From assembly GCF_000238375.3 (NCBI RefSeq), contig NZ_AHBZ03000021.1, forward strand, positions 62,001-126,000: 64,000 nucleotides of DNA. The letters are read 5' to 3'. Positions 46,669 through 57,365 of this stretch are shown here, one piece after another (the stretch's first letter is position 1; every line of letters starts with the position of its first letter). The notes under the pieces were generated by a model. That model saw nothing but the letters and a program-made list of their open reading frames with translations. It did no database searches and was not told the DNA's origin. This DNA comes from Pseudoalteromonas citrea. GTDB taxonomy: Bacteria > Pseudomonadota > Gammaproteobacteria > Enterobacterales > Alteromonadaceae. The translations under genes were made by a program, and so were the position numbers.

Positions 46669-46701
46669 AAAAAAAAAGCTGTATGGACTAACATACAGCT
46701 T
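46669..46701 (-). terminator. intrinsic terminator between sucB and sucC
   Basis: AAGCTGTATG and CATACAGCTT form a 10-bp stem with a 6-base loop. On the minus strand it is followed by nine T, a strong terminator signal. It is 19 bases after the sucB stop and 127 bases before the sucC start, splitting the suc genes into two units. Confidence 0.9.
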
Positions 46702-46719
46702 AATATCTAATCTACTTGC

Positions 46720-48216
46720 TTATACATCCAGCAACAGCCGTGTTGGATCTTCAAGAAGCTCTTTAATCGCAACTAAGAAGCCAACTGATTCTTTACCATC
46801 GATTAGGCGGTGGTCATAAGACAGCGCTAAATACATCATTGGCAATATTTCAACTTTACCATTCACGGCCATTGGGCGCTCTTGTATTTTGTGCATACCT
46901 AAGATTGCAGCTTGCGGAAGGTTTAGAATTGGCGTAGATAACAACGAACCAAATACACCACCGTTGGTAATTGTGAAATTACCACCCGTCATATCAGCCA
47001 TTGACAACTTGCCGTCTCGACCTTTAATTGCTAAATCGCGAATACCGTTCTCAATACCCGCCATGCTCAACTGGTCTGAATCACGTAATACAGGTGTTAC
47101 CAGGCCACGTGGTGTAGATACTGCAATCGAGATATCGAAGAAGTTATGATAAACAATATCATCTCCATCAATTGATGCATTGACTGCAGGGTAACGCTTA
47201 AGGGCTTCAGTTACCGCTTTTACATAGAAAGACATAAAACCAAGACGCGTGTCATGTGTTTTCTCAAACAAGTCTTTATATTGCTTACGCAGGTCCATGA
47301 TAGGCTTCATGTTAACTTCATTAAATGTTGTTAACATCGCCGTAGAGTTCTTCGCTTCAAGCAAACGTGTTGCAATTGTTTTACGCAAACGCGTCATTGG
47401 TACACGCTTTTGAGTGCGCTCACCTAATGCTGCAACAGGTGCTGGTGCTGCTTGAGCGGCAGCTGGTTTAGCCGCTGGAGCAGATAAGAAAGCATCTACA
47501 TCTTCTTTAGTAATACGGCCATTTTTACCAGTGCCTTTAATAGCACTAGCATCTAACCCTTTCTCTGCGATCAAGCGACGTACAGAAGGTGTTAATACAT
47601 CTGAACTTTCATCACTTGATGAATTCGCTTCAGGTGCCGCAGCTGGAGCCGCTGTCGCAGCAGACCCGGCATTAATTTTTCCGATAACTTGTTCGCCAAG
47701 TACGGTGTCACCTTCAGCGTGTATATGCTCACCCATTACACCGTCTTCAGGTGCAACAACTTCTAAAACAACTTTATCTGTTTCAATATCTACCAAGTTT
47801 TGGTCACGGCTAACCGCTTCACCTGGTTGAACGTGCCAAGTTGCAATTGTAGCATCTGCTACTGACTCTGGAAGTACTGGTACTTTGATATCCACTTCGT
47901 TACCTTCTGATGCTGTAGTGGCTGTTGCCGCTGCTGTTTGTTCATTTGATTGCTGGGCTGGCGCACTTGCTGATGCACCGGCTGCACCTATAAGTGCAAT
48001 AACTTGTTCACCTAGAACTGTCGCGCCGTCAGCTTGTGAAATCTCAACGACTACACCATCTTCTGGAGCAACAACTTCTAATACAACTTTATCTGTTTCA
48101 ATATCAACGAGGTTTTGATCTCGCGTTACGGTATCACCAACGCTTACATGCCAAGTTGCCACTGTTGCATCTGCAACAGATTCAGGAAGAACAGGAACCT
48201 TAATTTCGGTTGTCAT
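46720..48216 (-). CDS. sucB: 2-oxoglutarate dehydrogenase E2 (dihydrolipoyl succinyltransferase), two lipoyl domains
   Basis: 498 residues against 405 in E. coli. There are two tandem lipoyl domains, at about 1-78 and 108-185, each with the [11 protein letters not shown] lipoylation motif and each opening with [14 protein letters not shown] Pro/Ala linker, an E3-binding peripheral domain (SPSVRRL...[17 protein letters not shown], ~210-250) and the catalytic core with [12 protein letters not shown] near the end follow. Transfers succinyl groups to CoA. E. coli and many relatives have one lipoyl domain, so the duplication is notable. Confidence 0.96.
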   Translation of the reverse strand: MTTEIKVPVLPESVADATVATWHVSVGDTVTRDQNLVDIETDKVVLEVVAPEDGVVVEISQADGATVLGEQVIALIGAAGASASAPAQQSNEQTAAATATTASEGNEVDIKVPVLPESVADATIATWHVQPGEAVSRDQNLVDIETDKVVLEVVAPEDGVMGEHIHAEGDTVLGEQVIGKINAGSAATAAPAAAPEANSSSDESSDVLTPSVRRLIAEKGLDASAIKGTGKNGRITKEDVDAFLSAPAAKPAAAQAAPAPVAALGERTQKRVPMTRLRKTIATRLLEAKNSTAMLTTFNEVNMKPIMDLRKQYKDLFEKTHDTRLGFMSFYVKAVTEALKRYPAVNASIDGDDIVYHNFFDISIAVSTPRGLVTPVLRDSDQLSMAGIENGIRDLAIKGRDGKLSMADMTGGNFTITNGGVFGSLLSTPILNLPQAAILGMHKIQERPMAVNGKVEILPMMYLALSYDHRLIDGKESVGFLVAIKELLEDPTRLLLDV

Positions 48217-48219
48217 CTC

Positions 48220-51039
48220 TTATCCCTTATTTTTAATTGTTAAAGCGTCAGCAACTAACGCATTTTGTTCTTTTGTATGGGTCGACATATAACCACATGC
48301 CGGCGCTGCAGAAGCCTTACGACCTGCATAAGTCAGATTTGCACCTGAAGGAATTGCTTCCCAGAAATGGTGCTGAGAACAATACCAAGCGCCTTGGTTT
48401 TGTGGCTCTTCCTGACACCAAACGAAATCGTTAACATGTTGATAGCGAGCCATAACCTCATCCATTTCCTGATGAGGGAACGGATAAAGTTGCTCCACAC
48501 GCACGATTGCTACGTTATTGAGCTCTAACTTACGACGTTCTTGTAGTAATTCGTAATAAACTTTACCACTACAGAATACAACTCGCTCAACAGCTGCAGT
48601 ATCAATATCATCAACTTCGTCAATCATATTGTGGAACACACCGTCTGCTAGCTCATCCATCGTTGAAACAGCTAATGGATGACGAAGAAGAGACTTCGGT
48701 GTCATTACAATCAACGGACGACGCAGTGGTCGTACAGACTGACGACGTAACATTGCATAAACTTGCGCTGGCGTTGAAGGTACGCACACTTGCATATTGT
48801 GATCAGCACACAATTGTAAATAACGCTCTAGGCGCGCAGAACTATGTTCTGGTCCCTGACCTTCATAGCCGTGTGGTAATAACATAGTAAGACCACATAA
48901 ACGGCCCCACTTTTGCTCACCAGAGCTTAAGAACTGATCGAATACAACCTGTGCACCGTTGGCAAAATCACCAAATTGTGCTTCCCATAAAACAAGAGAA
49001 GTCGGTTCTGCTGTTGTATAACCGTATTCAAATGCTAGTACAGCTTCTTCTGAAAGCACAGAGTCATAAACTTCAAAAGAGCCTTGGTCTGCATGAATAT
49101 TTTGCAGTGGTAAATAAGTGTTACCTTCTGCTTGATCATGAACTACAGCATGGCGGTGGAAGAAAGTGCCTCGGCCTGAGTCTTGGCCCGTCATACGAAT
49201 ATTGACGCCATCATCAACAAGCGTTGCGTAAGCCAACGTTTCTGCCATACCCCAATCTAAAGGCTTTTCACCCGCAGCCATCAATTTACGATCTTCGTAA
49301 ATCTTTTTCACACGAGACTGTGCTTTATGGTCTTCAGGATAAACTGATACTTTAGCACTCAGCTCTTTTAGTTTTTCAACCGGAACCGTTGGGTCATACG
49401 CTACATCCCAATCATGGCCTACAAACTTTGACCAGTCAGATGAATGCTTTGTATCTGGACGAATTTCTTCGACAACACACTCACCATTATCCAAACCATT
49501 TCGGTAGTCATTGGCAAGTTGTTTAGCATCTTCAGCGCTTAATACACCTTCACTTGCTAACTTGTCTGCATATAACTGACGTGGCACAGGATGCTTTTTA
49601 ATCTTTTTGTACATAACTGGCTGTGTCGCACTAGGCTCATCAGCTTCGTTATGTCCATGACGACGATAACAAACAAGATCAATAACAACGTCACGGTGGA
49701 ACTTGTTGCGGAAATCTAACGCCAATTGAGTGACAAATGTAACTGCTTCAGGATCGTCTGAATTAACGTGGAAAATAGGCGCCTGAACCATCTTAGCAAT
49801 ATCAGTACAGTAATCAGTTGAACGCACATCTTCTTGTTTGCTAGTCGTAAAACCTACTTGGTTATTCACAACAATGCGGATCGTCCCGCCTACACCAAAA
49901 GCACGAGTTTGAGACAAGTTAAACGTTTCTTGTACTACACCCTGACCTGCAATTGCAGAATCACCGTGAATGGTTATAGGCAGTGCCTTTGACCCATTTT
50001 TACAACCTAGTCGCTCAAGACGTGCACGTACAGAACCCATAACAACTGGGTTAACAATCTCTAAGTGAGATGGGTTAAACGCCAACGCCATATGTACGTC
50101 ACCGCCTTGCGTTGCAAAGTCAGATGAGAAGCCCATATGATACTTAACGTCGCCAGAACCGGCTAATTCGCCATATTTACCAGCAAACTCGTCAAATAGC
50201 TCTTGAGGGTTTTTACCAAGTACGTTTACTAAAACATTTAAACGGCCACGGTGAGCCATACCAATAACGGCTTCTTCTTGACCGCTTTCACCGGCGCGAT
50301 GAATAAGCTCTTTAAGCATGGGGACTAATGCATCACCACCCTCAAGAGAGAAACGCTTTGCACCAGGGAATTTAGCACCAAGATATTTTTCTAAGCCATC
50401 AGCAGCTGTTAGGCCTTTCAAGATGCGTAGTTTTGTTTCTTTGCTAAATTGAGGCTGTGAGAAGGTAGATTCAATGCGTTGTTGTAACCAACGTTTTTCT
50501 TCTGTAGAAGTGATATGCATATATTCCGCACCAACTGATCCACAATATGTGGTCTTCAGTGCCGAATATAAGTCTTTCAACTTCATTGTCTCTTTGCCTG
50601 ATGCAAAAGAGCCAATGTTATATTCTTTTTCTAGGTCCGACTCAGTTAAGTCATGATACTCAAGTTCTAAATCGCGAACTCGTTCTCGCTTCCATAACCC
50701 AAGCGGGTCAAGGTTTGCGTTTTGATGCCCTCGAAACCTAAATGCGTTTATGAGTTGTAGCACGCGAACTTGCTTGGCATCAGATGTGCCACTTGCTGCA
50801 ACAACTACTTCTTTGTGTTTGTTTTTAGCAAGGTCCTTAAACTGGGCCCTTACCTCTGAATGTTTAACATCAACATCCACACCATCAACTTTTGGCAGTT
50901 GATCAAACACTTCTCGCCATTCTTCTGGCACTGAAGTCGCATCATCTAGATACGCTTCATAAAGCTCTTCTACATAAGCTACGTTTCCGCCGTACAAATG
51001 CGAAGATTCTAGCCATGCCTTCATCACACCTTCGTGCAT
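48220..51039 (-). CDS. sucA: 2-oxoglutarate dehydrogenase E1
   Basis: 939 residues, E. coli length. Thiamine diphosphate-dependent decarboxylase of 2-oxoglutarate. The N-terminal KAWLESSHLYGGNVAYVEELYEAYL region matches OdhA-type enzymes; AHRGRLNVLVNVLGK and HGDSAIAGQGVVQETFNLS are the cofactor and core motifs, with later EYGYTTAEP and YEGQGPEHSSAR. It sits between sdhB (hairpin at 51082) and sucB (3-base gap), so sucAB are co-translated. Confidence 0.97.
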   Translation of the reverse strand: MHEGVMKAWLESSHLYGGNVAYVEELYEAYLDDATSVPEEWREVFDQLPKVDGVDVDVKHSEVRAQFKDLAKNKHKEVVVAASGTSDAKQVRVLQLINAFRFRGHQNANLDPLGLWKRERVRDLELEYHDLTESDLEKEYNIGSFASGKETMKLKDLYSALKTTYCGSVGAEYMHITSTEEKRWLQQRIESTFSQPQFSKETKLRILKGLTAADGLEKYLGAKFPGAKRFSLEGGDALVPMLKELIHRAGESGQEEAVIGMAHRGRLNVLVNVLGKNPQELFDEFAGKYGELAGSGDVKYHMGFSSDFATQGGDVHMALAFNPSHLEIVNPVVMGSVRARLERLGCKNGSKALPITIHGDSAIAGQGVVQETFNLSQTRAFGVGGTIRIVVNNQVGFTTSKQEDVRSTDYCTDIAKMVQAPIFHVNSDDPEAVTFVTQLALDFRNKFHRDVVIDLVCYRRHGHNEADEPSATQPVMYKKIKKHPVPRQLYADKLASEGVLSAEDAKQLANDYRNGLDNGECVVEEIRPDTKHSSDWSKFVGHDWDVAYDPTVPVEKLKELSAKVSVYPEDHKAQSRVKKIYEDRKLMAAGEKPLDWGMAETLAYATLVDDGVNIRMTGQDSGRGTFFHRHAVVHDQAEGNTYLPLQNIHADQGSFEVYDSVLSEEAVLAFEYGYTTAEPTSLVLWEAQFGDFANGAQVVFDQFLSSGEQKWGRLCGLTMLLPHGYEGQGPEHSSARLERYLQLCADHNMQVCVPSTPAQVYAMLRRQSVRPLRRPLIVMTPKSLLRHPLAVSTMDELADGVFHNMIDEVDDIDTAAVERVVFCSGKVYYELLQERRKLELNNVAIVRVEQLYPFPHQEMDEVMARYQHVNDFVWCQEEPQNQGAWYCSQHHFWEAIPSGANLTYAGRKASAAPACGYMSTHTKEQNALVADALTIKNKG

Positions 51040-51081
51040 TTATTAGCCCTTTTCTCTAGCGCAGAAATTTAATTATTAACA

Positions 51082-51106
51082 AGATGGCATGCTTAGCATG
51101 CCATCT
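51082..51106. repeat. 11-bp hairpin between sdhB and sucA
   Basis: AGATGGCATGC and GCATGCCATCT pair across a 3-base TTA loop. The minus-strand sequence after the stem is only weakly T-rich (TTGTTAATAA), so it may be a weak terminator, an RNA processing or stability element between sdhCDAB and sucAB. Confidence 0.8.
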
Positions 51107-51123
51107 GACTGTTTAAATATGTA

Positions 51124-51843
51124 TTAAATCGAACGATTTAACAACATAGATTTTATATGACCAATGGCTTTAGTTGGATTCAAGCCCTTTGGACAAACGC
51201 TAACACAGTTCATAATACTGTGACAGCGGAATACACTGAATGCATCGTCAAGATCAGCTAATCGCTCTTCAGTCGCCGTATCACGCGTATCTGCTAAGAA
51301 ACGGTAAGCATGAAGAAGACCTGCTGGACCTATGAACTTGTCTGGGTTCCACCAGAACGAAGGACATGAAGTCGAACAACACGCACATAAAATACACTCA
51401 TATAAGCCGTCTAGCTTGTCACGATCTTCCACAGATTGAAGACGCTCTTCGCCACCCGTTGGCTTATCATTGATAAGGAACGGCTTAACTTTCTCATACT
51501 GAGTGTAGAATTGGCTCATATCAATTACTAAGTCACGGATAACCGGCAGTCCCGGTAGTGGACGAAGAATGATTTTACCTTTTCCATTTTTCTGTAGTGA
51601 TGAGATTGGCGTTATACATGCAAGGCCATTTTTGCCGTTCATGTTTACACCATCAGAACCACAAACACCTTCACGGCAAGAACGACGGAAAGAAAGTGTA
51701 GGATCTTGCTCTTTTAATAGTAAAAGCGCGTCCAACACCATCATGTCACGACCTTCTTCTACTTCTAGTTTATATTCCTGCATATGTGGTGCGTTGTCCA
51801 CATCAGGGTTATAACGATAAACAGATAATTCTAAAATTGCCAT
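51124..51843 (-). CDS. sdhB: succinate dehydrogenase iron-sulfur subunit
   Basis: About 239 residues from ATG 51843, with an AGGAG site; a longer frame to 51888 overlaps sdhA further. The [2Fe-2S] cluster ligands are CREGVCGSDG and the following Cys; the [4Fe-4S] and [3Fe-4S] ligands are CILCACCSTSCP and CHSIMNCVSVCPKGL. It passes electrons from SdhA to the membrane quinone site. Fourth gene of sdhCDAB. The sdhA stop lies 11 bases upstream of this start. Confidence 0.98.
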   Translation of the reverse strand: MAILELSVYRYNPDVDNAPHMQEYKLEVEEGRDMMVLDALLLLKEQDPTLSFRRSCREGVCGSDGVNMNGKNGLACITPISSLQKNGKGKIILRPLPGLPVIRDLVIDMSQFYTQYEKVKPFLINDKPTGGEERLQSVEDRDKLDGLYECILCACCSTSCPSFWWNPDKFIGPAGLLHAYRFLADTRDTATEERLADLDDAFSVFRCHSIMNCVSVCPKGLNPTKAIGHIKSMLLNRSI

Positions 51844-51853
51844 CGTTTTACTC

Positions 51854-53626
51854 CTAGTAAGTACGTGCTTTAGGTGGGAATGCTTCACGAGTTTTAGGCG
51901 CGTAGTTTACTTCACGCTTACTCATGCTTTCCGTCTCAGGATTAAAGACCGTGTGACACAACCAGTTTTCATCATCGCGATCTGGATAATCAAAACGAGA
52001 GTGTGCACCACGACTTTCCGTACGGAAATTAGCAGCAACTGCTGTTGAGTAAGCAGTTTCCATTAAGTTGTCTAGCTCTAAACACTCAATTCTTTGCGTG
52101 TTGTATTCAGTAGACTTGTCATCTAAGCGCGCATGCTGTAAACGCTCTCTGATCTCTTTAAGCTGCTGTAAACCTTCAGCCATAGAGTCACCTTCACGGA
52201 ATACAGAGAAGTTTAATTGCATACATTGCTGTAGATCTTTCTTAATCTGTACAGGATCTTCACCCTGACCTTTGGTAGAGTTTTCCCAGCGGTTATAACG
52301 TGCAAATGCAGCATCGATGTTATCGCTTGACGCTTGCTTAGTCACTTCTGCATTCGCCAAGTATTCACCTAAGAAGTTACCCGCAGCACGACCGAATACA
52401 ACTAGATCAAGCAATGAGTTACCACCTAGACGGTTTGCACCGTGCACAGATACACACGCGATTTCACCAACCGCAAATAAACCTTCAACGAGTTTATTGT
52501 TACCCTCAGCATCAACACTCAATACCTGACCGTTAACGTTGGTAGGAACACCACCCATCATATAATGACATGTTGGAATAACAGGGATCGGTTCTTTAGC
52601 TGGGTCAACGTGCGCAAACGTTTTAGACAGATCACATACACCCGGTAAACGCTTGTACAGTGTTTCTTCACCTAAGTGATCAAGCTTAAGCTTGATATGC
52701 GGACCTAAAGGTCCATCACAGCCGCGCCCTTCACGAATCTCTGTCATCATAGAACGCGCAACAACGTCACGAGACGCAAGATCTTTGGCGTTAGGTGCAT
52801 AACGTTCCATGAAACGTTCGCCATCCTTATTTAAAAGATAACCACCTTCACCACGACACCCTTCAGTTACAAGTGTACCCGCACCTGCAATACCTGTTGG
52901 GTGGAACTGCCACATTTCCATGTCTTGCATGGCAATACCAGCACGAGATGCCATACCTACACCGTCACCAGTATTGATATGAGCATTAGTGGTAGAGGCA
53001 TAAATTCGTCCTGCACCACCCGTTGCTAGCACAACAGCTTTAGACTTAAAGAAAGTTATTTCTCCAGTCTCAATTTCAATTGCAGTACAACCAACAACGT
53101 CACCGTTGTCATTCTTCACGATATCAAGTGCATACCATTCAGAAAAAACGTTCGTTTTATTTTTAACGTTTTGTTGGTAAAGCAAGTGTAATAATGCATG
53201 ACCTGTTCGGTCAGCCGCCGCAGCAGTACGAGCAGCTTGCTCACCACCAAAGTTTTTAGACTGGCCACCAAAAGGACGCTGATATACGCGACCATTTTCA
53301 AAACGAGAAAATGGCAAACCCATATTTTCAAGTTCAGTAATAGCTTCTGGACCAGTTTGACACATATACTCGATTGCATCTTGGTCACCGATAAAGTCAG
53401 ACCCTTTGACCGTATCGTACATGTGCCATTCCCAGTTATCTTCATGTGAGTTACCTAGCGCGACAGTAATACCGCCTTGCGCTGAAACCGTATGAGAACG
53501 TGTTGGGAAAACTTTCGAAATCAATGCACAAGTTTTGCCTGATTCAGAAATTGCAAGCGCTGCACGCATACCAGCACCACCGGCACCGACTACAACAGCG
53601 TCAAATTCACGTACATGATATTTCAC
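51854..53626 (-). CDS. sdhA: succinate dehydrogenase flavoprotein subunit
   Basis: 590 residues, matching E. coli (588). FAD-binding [17 protein letters not shown] at the N-terminus, the covalent-FAD His in [10 protein letters not shown], active-site HPTGIAG and the later RGEGG and [15 protein letters not shown] blocks. It oxidises succinate to fumarate. The start lies directly after the sdhD stop (53627), and sdhB follows. Confidence 0.98.
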   Translation of the reverse strand: MKYHVREFDAVVVGAGGAGMRAALAISESGKTCALISKVFPTRSHTVSAQGGITVALGNSHEDNWEWHMYDTVKGSDFIGDQDAIEYMCQTGPEAITELENMGLPFSRFENGRVYQRPFGGQSKNFGGEQAARTAAAADRTGHALLHLLYQQNVKNKTNVFSEWYALDIVKNDNGDVVGCTAIEIETGEITFFKSKAVVLATGGAGRIYASTTNAHINTGDGVGMASRAGIAMQDMEMWQFHPTGIAGAGTLVTEGCRGEGGYLLNKDGERFMERYAPNAKDLASRDVVARSMMTEIREGRGCDGPLGPHIKLKLDHLGEETLYKRLPGVCDLSKTFAHVDPAKEPIPVIPTCHYMMGGVPTNVNGQVLSVDAEGNNKLVEGLFAVGEIACVSVHGANRLGGNSLLDLVVFGRAAGNFLGEYLANAEVTKQASSDNIDAAFARYNRWENSTKGQGEDPVQIKKDLQQCMQLNFSVFREGDSMAEGLQQLKEIRERLQHARLDDKSTEYNTQRIECLELDNLMETAYSTAVAANFRTESRGAHSRFDYPDRDDENWLCHTVFNPETESMSKREVNYAPKTREAFPPKARTY

Positions 53627-53974
53627 TTAAACACCCCACAAAACAAACAGGCCTATTGCTACGTAAGCAAGCGCCATAAGGTTTAACACGAAGCCAAGTA
53701 CCGAACGTAATGTCGTACACTTTACATAATCCGTTAAAACTTGCCATAAGCCGATAGTTGTATGCACCATAATGCACACAAGCGTCACCAAGGTCGCCGC
53801 TTTAACAGCTAAGTTCGAAAACAAACCTTGCCAAGCTTCGAATGTTAGTTCTGGTGTTAGAAGTAAATAACCAACGATAAACACAGCATATGCTGCAATG
53901 ATTAACGCGGTTGTACGTAGCGAAACGTAATCTTGTACGCCATCGCGTTTCAGAGTTGCTTGATTTAAGACCAT
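53627..53974 (-). CDS. sdhD: succinate dehydrogenase membrane anchor subunit SdhD
   Basis: 115 residues from ATG 53974 (MVLNQATLKRDGVQDYVSLR), with AGGAG seven bases upstream. GTG 53980 is two codons earlier and less likely. Three transmembrane helices (~21-40, ~50-75, ~85-110). His in VHTTIGLWQV is the expected haem b axial ligand region and DYVKC lies near the quinone site. It overlaps the sdhC stop by 10 bases. Confidence 0.94.
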   Translation of the reverse strand: MVLNQATLKRDGVQDYVSLRTTALIIAAYAVFIVGYLLLTPELTFEAWQGLFSNLAVKAATLVTLVCIMVHTTIGLWQVLTDYVKCTTLRSVLGFVLNLMALAYVAIGLFVLWGV

Positions 53975-54342
53975 ATCCACACTCCTGCTAATACAGCTAC
54001 AATTACAGAAATTGCAATCGCAATATTAGCGCTACTGTTACCTGACTCTAACTCTTCCCAATGACCCATATCTTGGATCAAATGACGGATACCAACAATT
54101 AGGTGATATGCCAACACAGAAAGCGTGCCCCACGCGATGAATTTTGCAATAAAGCCGTTAAACAGCTCTTTTACTAATTCAAAACCTTCAGGAGAAGAAA
54201 GAGACTCAGACCATGCCCAAAGTACAAACGTTAAAGCGAAGAATAAAGCCACACCTGTTACACGGTGTAGAATTGACGCTTTAGCCGTTGCTGGCATCGA
54301 TATAGTCGTAAGATCTAGATTTACAGGTCTTTGCTTTTTCAC
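53965..54342 (-). CDS. sdhC: succinate dehydrogenase cytochrome b556 subunit SdhC
   Basis: 125 residues from GTG 54342, which opens VKKQRPVNLDLTTISMPATAKASILHRVTGV like E. coli SdhC. The frame is open to 54540 but the extra 66 residues are not SdhC-like. Three transmembrane helices; the haem ligand His is in AYHLIVGIRHLIQD, and SILHRVTG with SSPEGFE match the family. Quinone reduction site with SdhD and SdhB. First gene of the sdhCDAB-sucAB operon; 411 bases upstream is gltA. Confidence 0.93.
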   Translation of the reverse strand: MKKQRPVNLDLTTISMPATAKASILHRVTGVALFFALTFVLWAWSESLSSPEGFELVKELFNGFIAKFIAWGTLSVLAYHLIVGIRHLIQDMGHWEELESGNSSANIAIAISVIVAVLAGVWIWS

Positions 54343-54652
54343 AGTTACTTGCCCATCTTGCCCACAAAGGAGCTCATCTACTTTGTTTTTATAAAATCCA
54401 CTTGCACGACATGCGCAAATGGCACACTCTAGGTATACCTTCTTTTTGAACAAACCGATCTCAATATGTTCTGTTTGTTGTAAAAAAAGGTTTACCCACA
54501 GACGATACGGTGTAAAACCTATCACAGTATATAAGGCCATGCGCGCTTTTACAATTCTTGTTTAGATTGAGACGCTTGCGAATTAGCCAATGGTATAATA
54601 TTTAAACTGCACAGAATATTTATTATACATCTTTGCATAATTCCTAGAAAAA

Positions 54653-54683
54653 TTGACTTTATACCCTAGTTTTACGTTAAAAT
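54653..54683 (+). promoter_or_regulatory. candidate gltA promoter
   Basis: TTGACT (54653-54658) and TAAAAT (54678-54683) resemble sigma-70 boxes, with a long 19-base spacer (18 if the -10 is read as TTAAAA). They lie about 70 bases before the gltA ATG, in the divergent gltA/sdhC region. Confidence 0.38.
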
Positions 54684-54753
54684 GATCTGAATTTGCTTAA
54701 CATTAGTATCACAACATAACAATCAGAATTGTTATTCCATAGGAGATAAATAG

Positions 54754-56040
54754 ATGGCAGATAAAAAAGCCACAGTCCATATTGATGGTCACGACCCAAT
54801 AGAGCTACCAATCTACTCAGGTACCGCTGGTCAAGATGTAATTGATGTTCGTACTTTAGGGGCTCATGGCCACTTCACATATGACCCAGGTTTTATGTCT
54901 ACCGGTTCTTGTGAATCATCTATTACCTACATCGACGGTGGTAAAGGTATACTTTTACATCGCGGTTATCCGATTGAGCAGTTAGCTGAGCATTCAAACT
55001 ACATCGAATTATGTTATTTACTATTAAACGGTGAGTTACCAACAGCTGAACAACATGCTGAATTTGCAGATGAAATCACTCGTAACACCATGATGCACGA
55101 GAAGATTGCAGCATTCTTCCAAGGCTTCCGTGTAGATTCACATCCAATGGCTATGCTATGTGGCGTAGTTGGTGCTTTATCGTCTTTTTACCATGACGAT
55201 TTAGATATTTCAGACGCTAACCAACGTCAACGCAGTGCGGTGAAATTGGTCGCAAAGCTTCCGACAATCGCGGCAATGGCTTACAAATATAATGTTGGCC
55301 AACCGTTTGTGTACCCGCGTAACGATCTAAGCTACGCTGAAAACTTCTTACACATGATGTTCTCAGTACCGGCTGAAGATTACACAGTAAACCCAGTTGT
55401 TGCTAAAGCAATGGACCGTATCTTTATGCTTCACGCAGACCACGAGCAGAACGCTTCAACGTCTACAGTACGATTAGCTGGTTCATCAGGTGCAAACCCA
55501 TATGCATGTATTGCTGCTGGTATTGCCTCTCTTTGGGGACCTGCTCACGGTGGTGCAAACGAAGCGTGCCTTAACATGCTTGAAGAAATCGGCTCATTAG
55601 ACCGGATTGACGAGTACGTAGCGAAAGCAAAAGATAAGAGCGACCCATTCCGTCTTATGGGCTTCGGGCATCGTGTATACAAAAACTTTGACCCTCGCGC
55701 GACTGTAATGCGTCAAACTTGTCACGAAGTTTTAAAAGAGCTTAACATTCAAGATCCACTGTTAGACGTTGCAATGCGCCTAGAGCAAATCGCCCTTGAA
55801 GACCCATATTTCATCGAGAAAAAGCTTTATCCGAATGTTGATTTCTATTCAGGTATCATCTTGAAAGCTATCGGTATTCCAACAAGTATGTTCACAGTTA
55901 TCTTTGCTATGTCTCGTACCGTTGGTTGGATCTCTCACTGGGATGAGATGTTATCTCAGGCAGGCCACAAAATTGGTCGCCCTCGTCAACTTTACACAGG
56001 CTACGCTCAGCGTGACTATGCAGATGCGGCGAAAAGATAA
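54754..56040 (+). CDS. gltA: citrate synthase
   Basis: 428 residues, E. coli GltA length (427). Condenses oxaloacetate and acetyl-CoA. Conserved [29 protein letters not shown], the catalytic His in GPAHGGANE and His/Asp in [15 protein letters not shown] near residue 305. Type II, NADH-sensitive form by length. Divergent from sdhCDAB, as in E. coli. An AGGAGA site precedes ATG 54754. Ends with a strong terminator. Confidence 0.98.
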   Translation: MADKKATVHIDGHDPIELPIYSGTAGQDVIDVRTLGAHGHFTYDPGFMSTGSCESSITYIDGGKGILLHRGYPIEQLAEHSNYIELCYLLLNGELPTAEQHAEFADEITRNTMMHEKIAAFFQGFRVDSHPMAMLCGVVGALSSFYHDDLDISDANQRQRSAVKLVAKLPTIAAMAYKYNVGQPFVYPRNDLSYAENFLHMMFSVPAEDYTVNPVVAKAMDRIFMLHADHEQNASTSTVRLAGSSGANPYACIAAGIASLWGPAHGGANEACLNMLEEIGSLDRIDEYVAKAKDKSDPFRLMGFGHRVYKNFDPRATVMRQTCHEVLKELNIQDPLLDVAMRLEQIALEDPYFIEKKLYPNVDFYSGIILKAIGIPTSMFTVIFAMSRTVGWISHWDEMLSQAGHKIGRPRQLYTGYAQRDYADAAKR

Positions 56041-56054
56041 ACTTTATCTTTGTT

Positions 56055-56082
56055 AAAAAGGCCGCCTATGCGGCCTTTTTTT
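56055..56082 (+). terminator. gltA intrinsic terminator
   Basis: GGCCGC pairs with GCGGCC around CTAT, flanked by five A and seven T. It lies 15 bases after the gltA stop. Confidence 0.93.
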
Positions 56083-56144
56083 ATTGCATCTGATACAAAT
56101 CAAATTACAATTCTCTTCGTTATATTCATCGGAAAATACTACAA

Positions 56145-57362
56145 ATGAACAACATTGCTGAGCTTCGTCATGATTTCCCTTTACTCACTCGAGCAGTAGG
56201 AGATCAGCCTTTAATCTACTTAGATTCTGGTGCTACCAGTCAAAAGCCTCAGTGCGTTATCGATGAAATAAATGACTTTTATAGCAAAAACAACTCAAAC
56301 GTACACAGAGGTTTACACTCCCTCAGCGAAAGTGCTACTTCTAAATATGAGCAAGTTAGAGATAAATTAGCAAAATACTTAGCGGTTTCATCGCAAGAAA
56401 TCGTATGGACAAGTGGTGCAACAGAAAGCCTTAATATAATCGCTTCGGGGATCACTCAAAGTCTAAGTTCGAATGATATTATCCTCATTAGCGCATTAGA
56501 ACATCATGCTAATATTGTTCCTTGGCAACAAGCTGCTCAACTAAGTGGTGCATCTATTCATATTATGCCAATAGATAAATATGGCGTACTTGATCTTCCA
56601 AATGCATTAGACATGATCACCCGCCTAAAGCCCGCAGTAGTTGCATGCACTCATGCATCTAATACATTAGGTAATATCACAGATATAAAACGTATTATTG
56701 GCACCGCAAATCAAGTCAACGCCACTACCGTAATTGACGGGACTCAAGCATTAATGCATCTAAGGCCAAATCTATCTGAGTTAAAATGTGACTTTTATGT
56801 TGGCTCTGCTCATAAAGCGCTAGGCCCTACAGGCTTAGGGTTCTTATTTGGTAAATATGACAAACTAAATGCGCTGCCAGTATTTAAAACCGGTGGAGAA
56901 ATGATAGATACGGTCAGTTTCTCAAAGACCACTTATCGTAATGCCCCCGCTAAATTTGAGCCAGGAACACCTAATATCTCCGGAGTTCTAGGCTTTGGCG
57001 CCGCATTAGATTATTTGAATGCCATTGATATTGCACGCCTGAAAGAGTACGAACAAACGTTATTCAAATACTGCTTAAGTCAACTACAAGAGATTCCGGG
57101 CATTATCATATATGGCGATATGCAGTATAATATCGGCACTATAAGCTTTAATTATCGTGAAGAACATCACTACGATATAGCCACATTATTAAATAGCTAT
57201 GGTGTAGCACTGCGAAGTGGCCACCATTGCACACAGCCACTAATTTCTGAACTTGGGATCCAAGGTACTTTGAGAGTAAGTCTGGCTTTTTATAACTCTC
57301 ACGCAGACATCGACACATTTATTACAGCGTTAAAAAACAGCATTGAACTAATTGAAGGTTAA
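56145..57362 (+). CDS. csdA: cysteine desulfurase CsdA/SufS type
   Basis: 405 residues. PLP-dependent type II desulfurase, converting Cys to Ala and a protein persulfide. PLP Lys224 is in GSAHKALGPTG, the persulfide Cys362 in RSGHHCTQPL. It is followed within 4 bases by a SufE/CsdE-type acceptor and faces tcdA, which places it as CsdA (CSD system) rather than the suf operon; the other suf genes are absent. Confidence 0.92.
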   Translation: MNNIAELRHDFPLLTRAVGDQPLIYLDSGATSQKPQCVIDEINDFYSKNNSNVHRGLHSLSESATSKYEQVRDKLAKYLAVSSQEIVWTSGATESLNIIASGITQSLSSNDIILISALEHHANIVPWQQAAQLSGASIHIMPIDKYGVLDLPNALDMITRLKPAVVACTHASNTLGNITDIKRIIGTANQVNATTVIDGTQALMHLRPNLSELKCDFYVGSAHKALGPTGLGFLFGKYDKLNALPVFKTGGEMIDTVSFSKTTYRNAPAKFEPGTPNISGVLGFGAALDYLNAIDIARLKEYEQTLFKYCLSQLQEIPGIIIYGDMQYNIGTISFNYREEHHYDIATLLNSYGVALRSGHHCTQPLISELGIQGTLRVSLAFYNSHADIDTFITALKNSIELIEG

Positions 57363-57365
57363 ACA

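Noticed and set aside
54343..54540. N-terminal extension of SdhC by 66 residues
   Set aside because: The extension is unlike SdhC, and VKKQRPVNLDL aligns with the normal E. coli N-terminus; GTG 54342 chosen.
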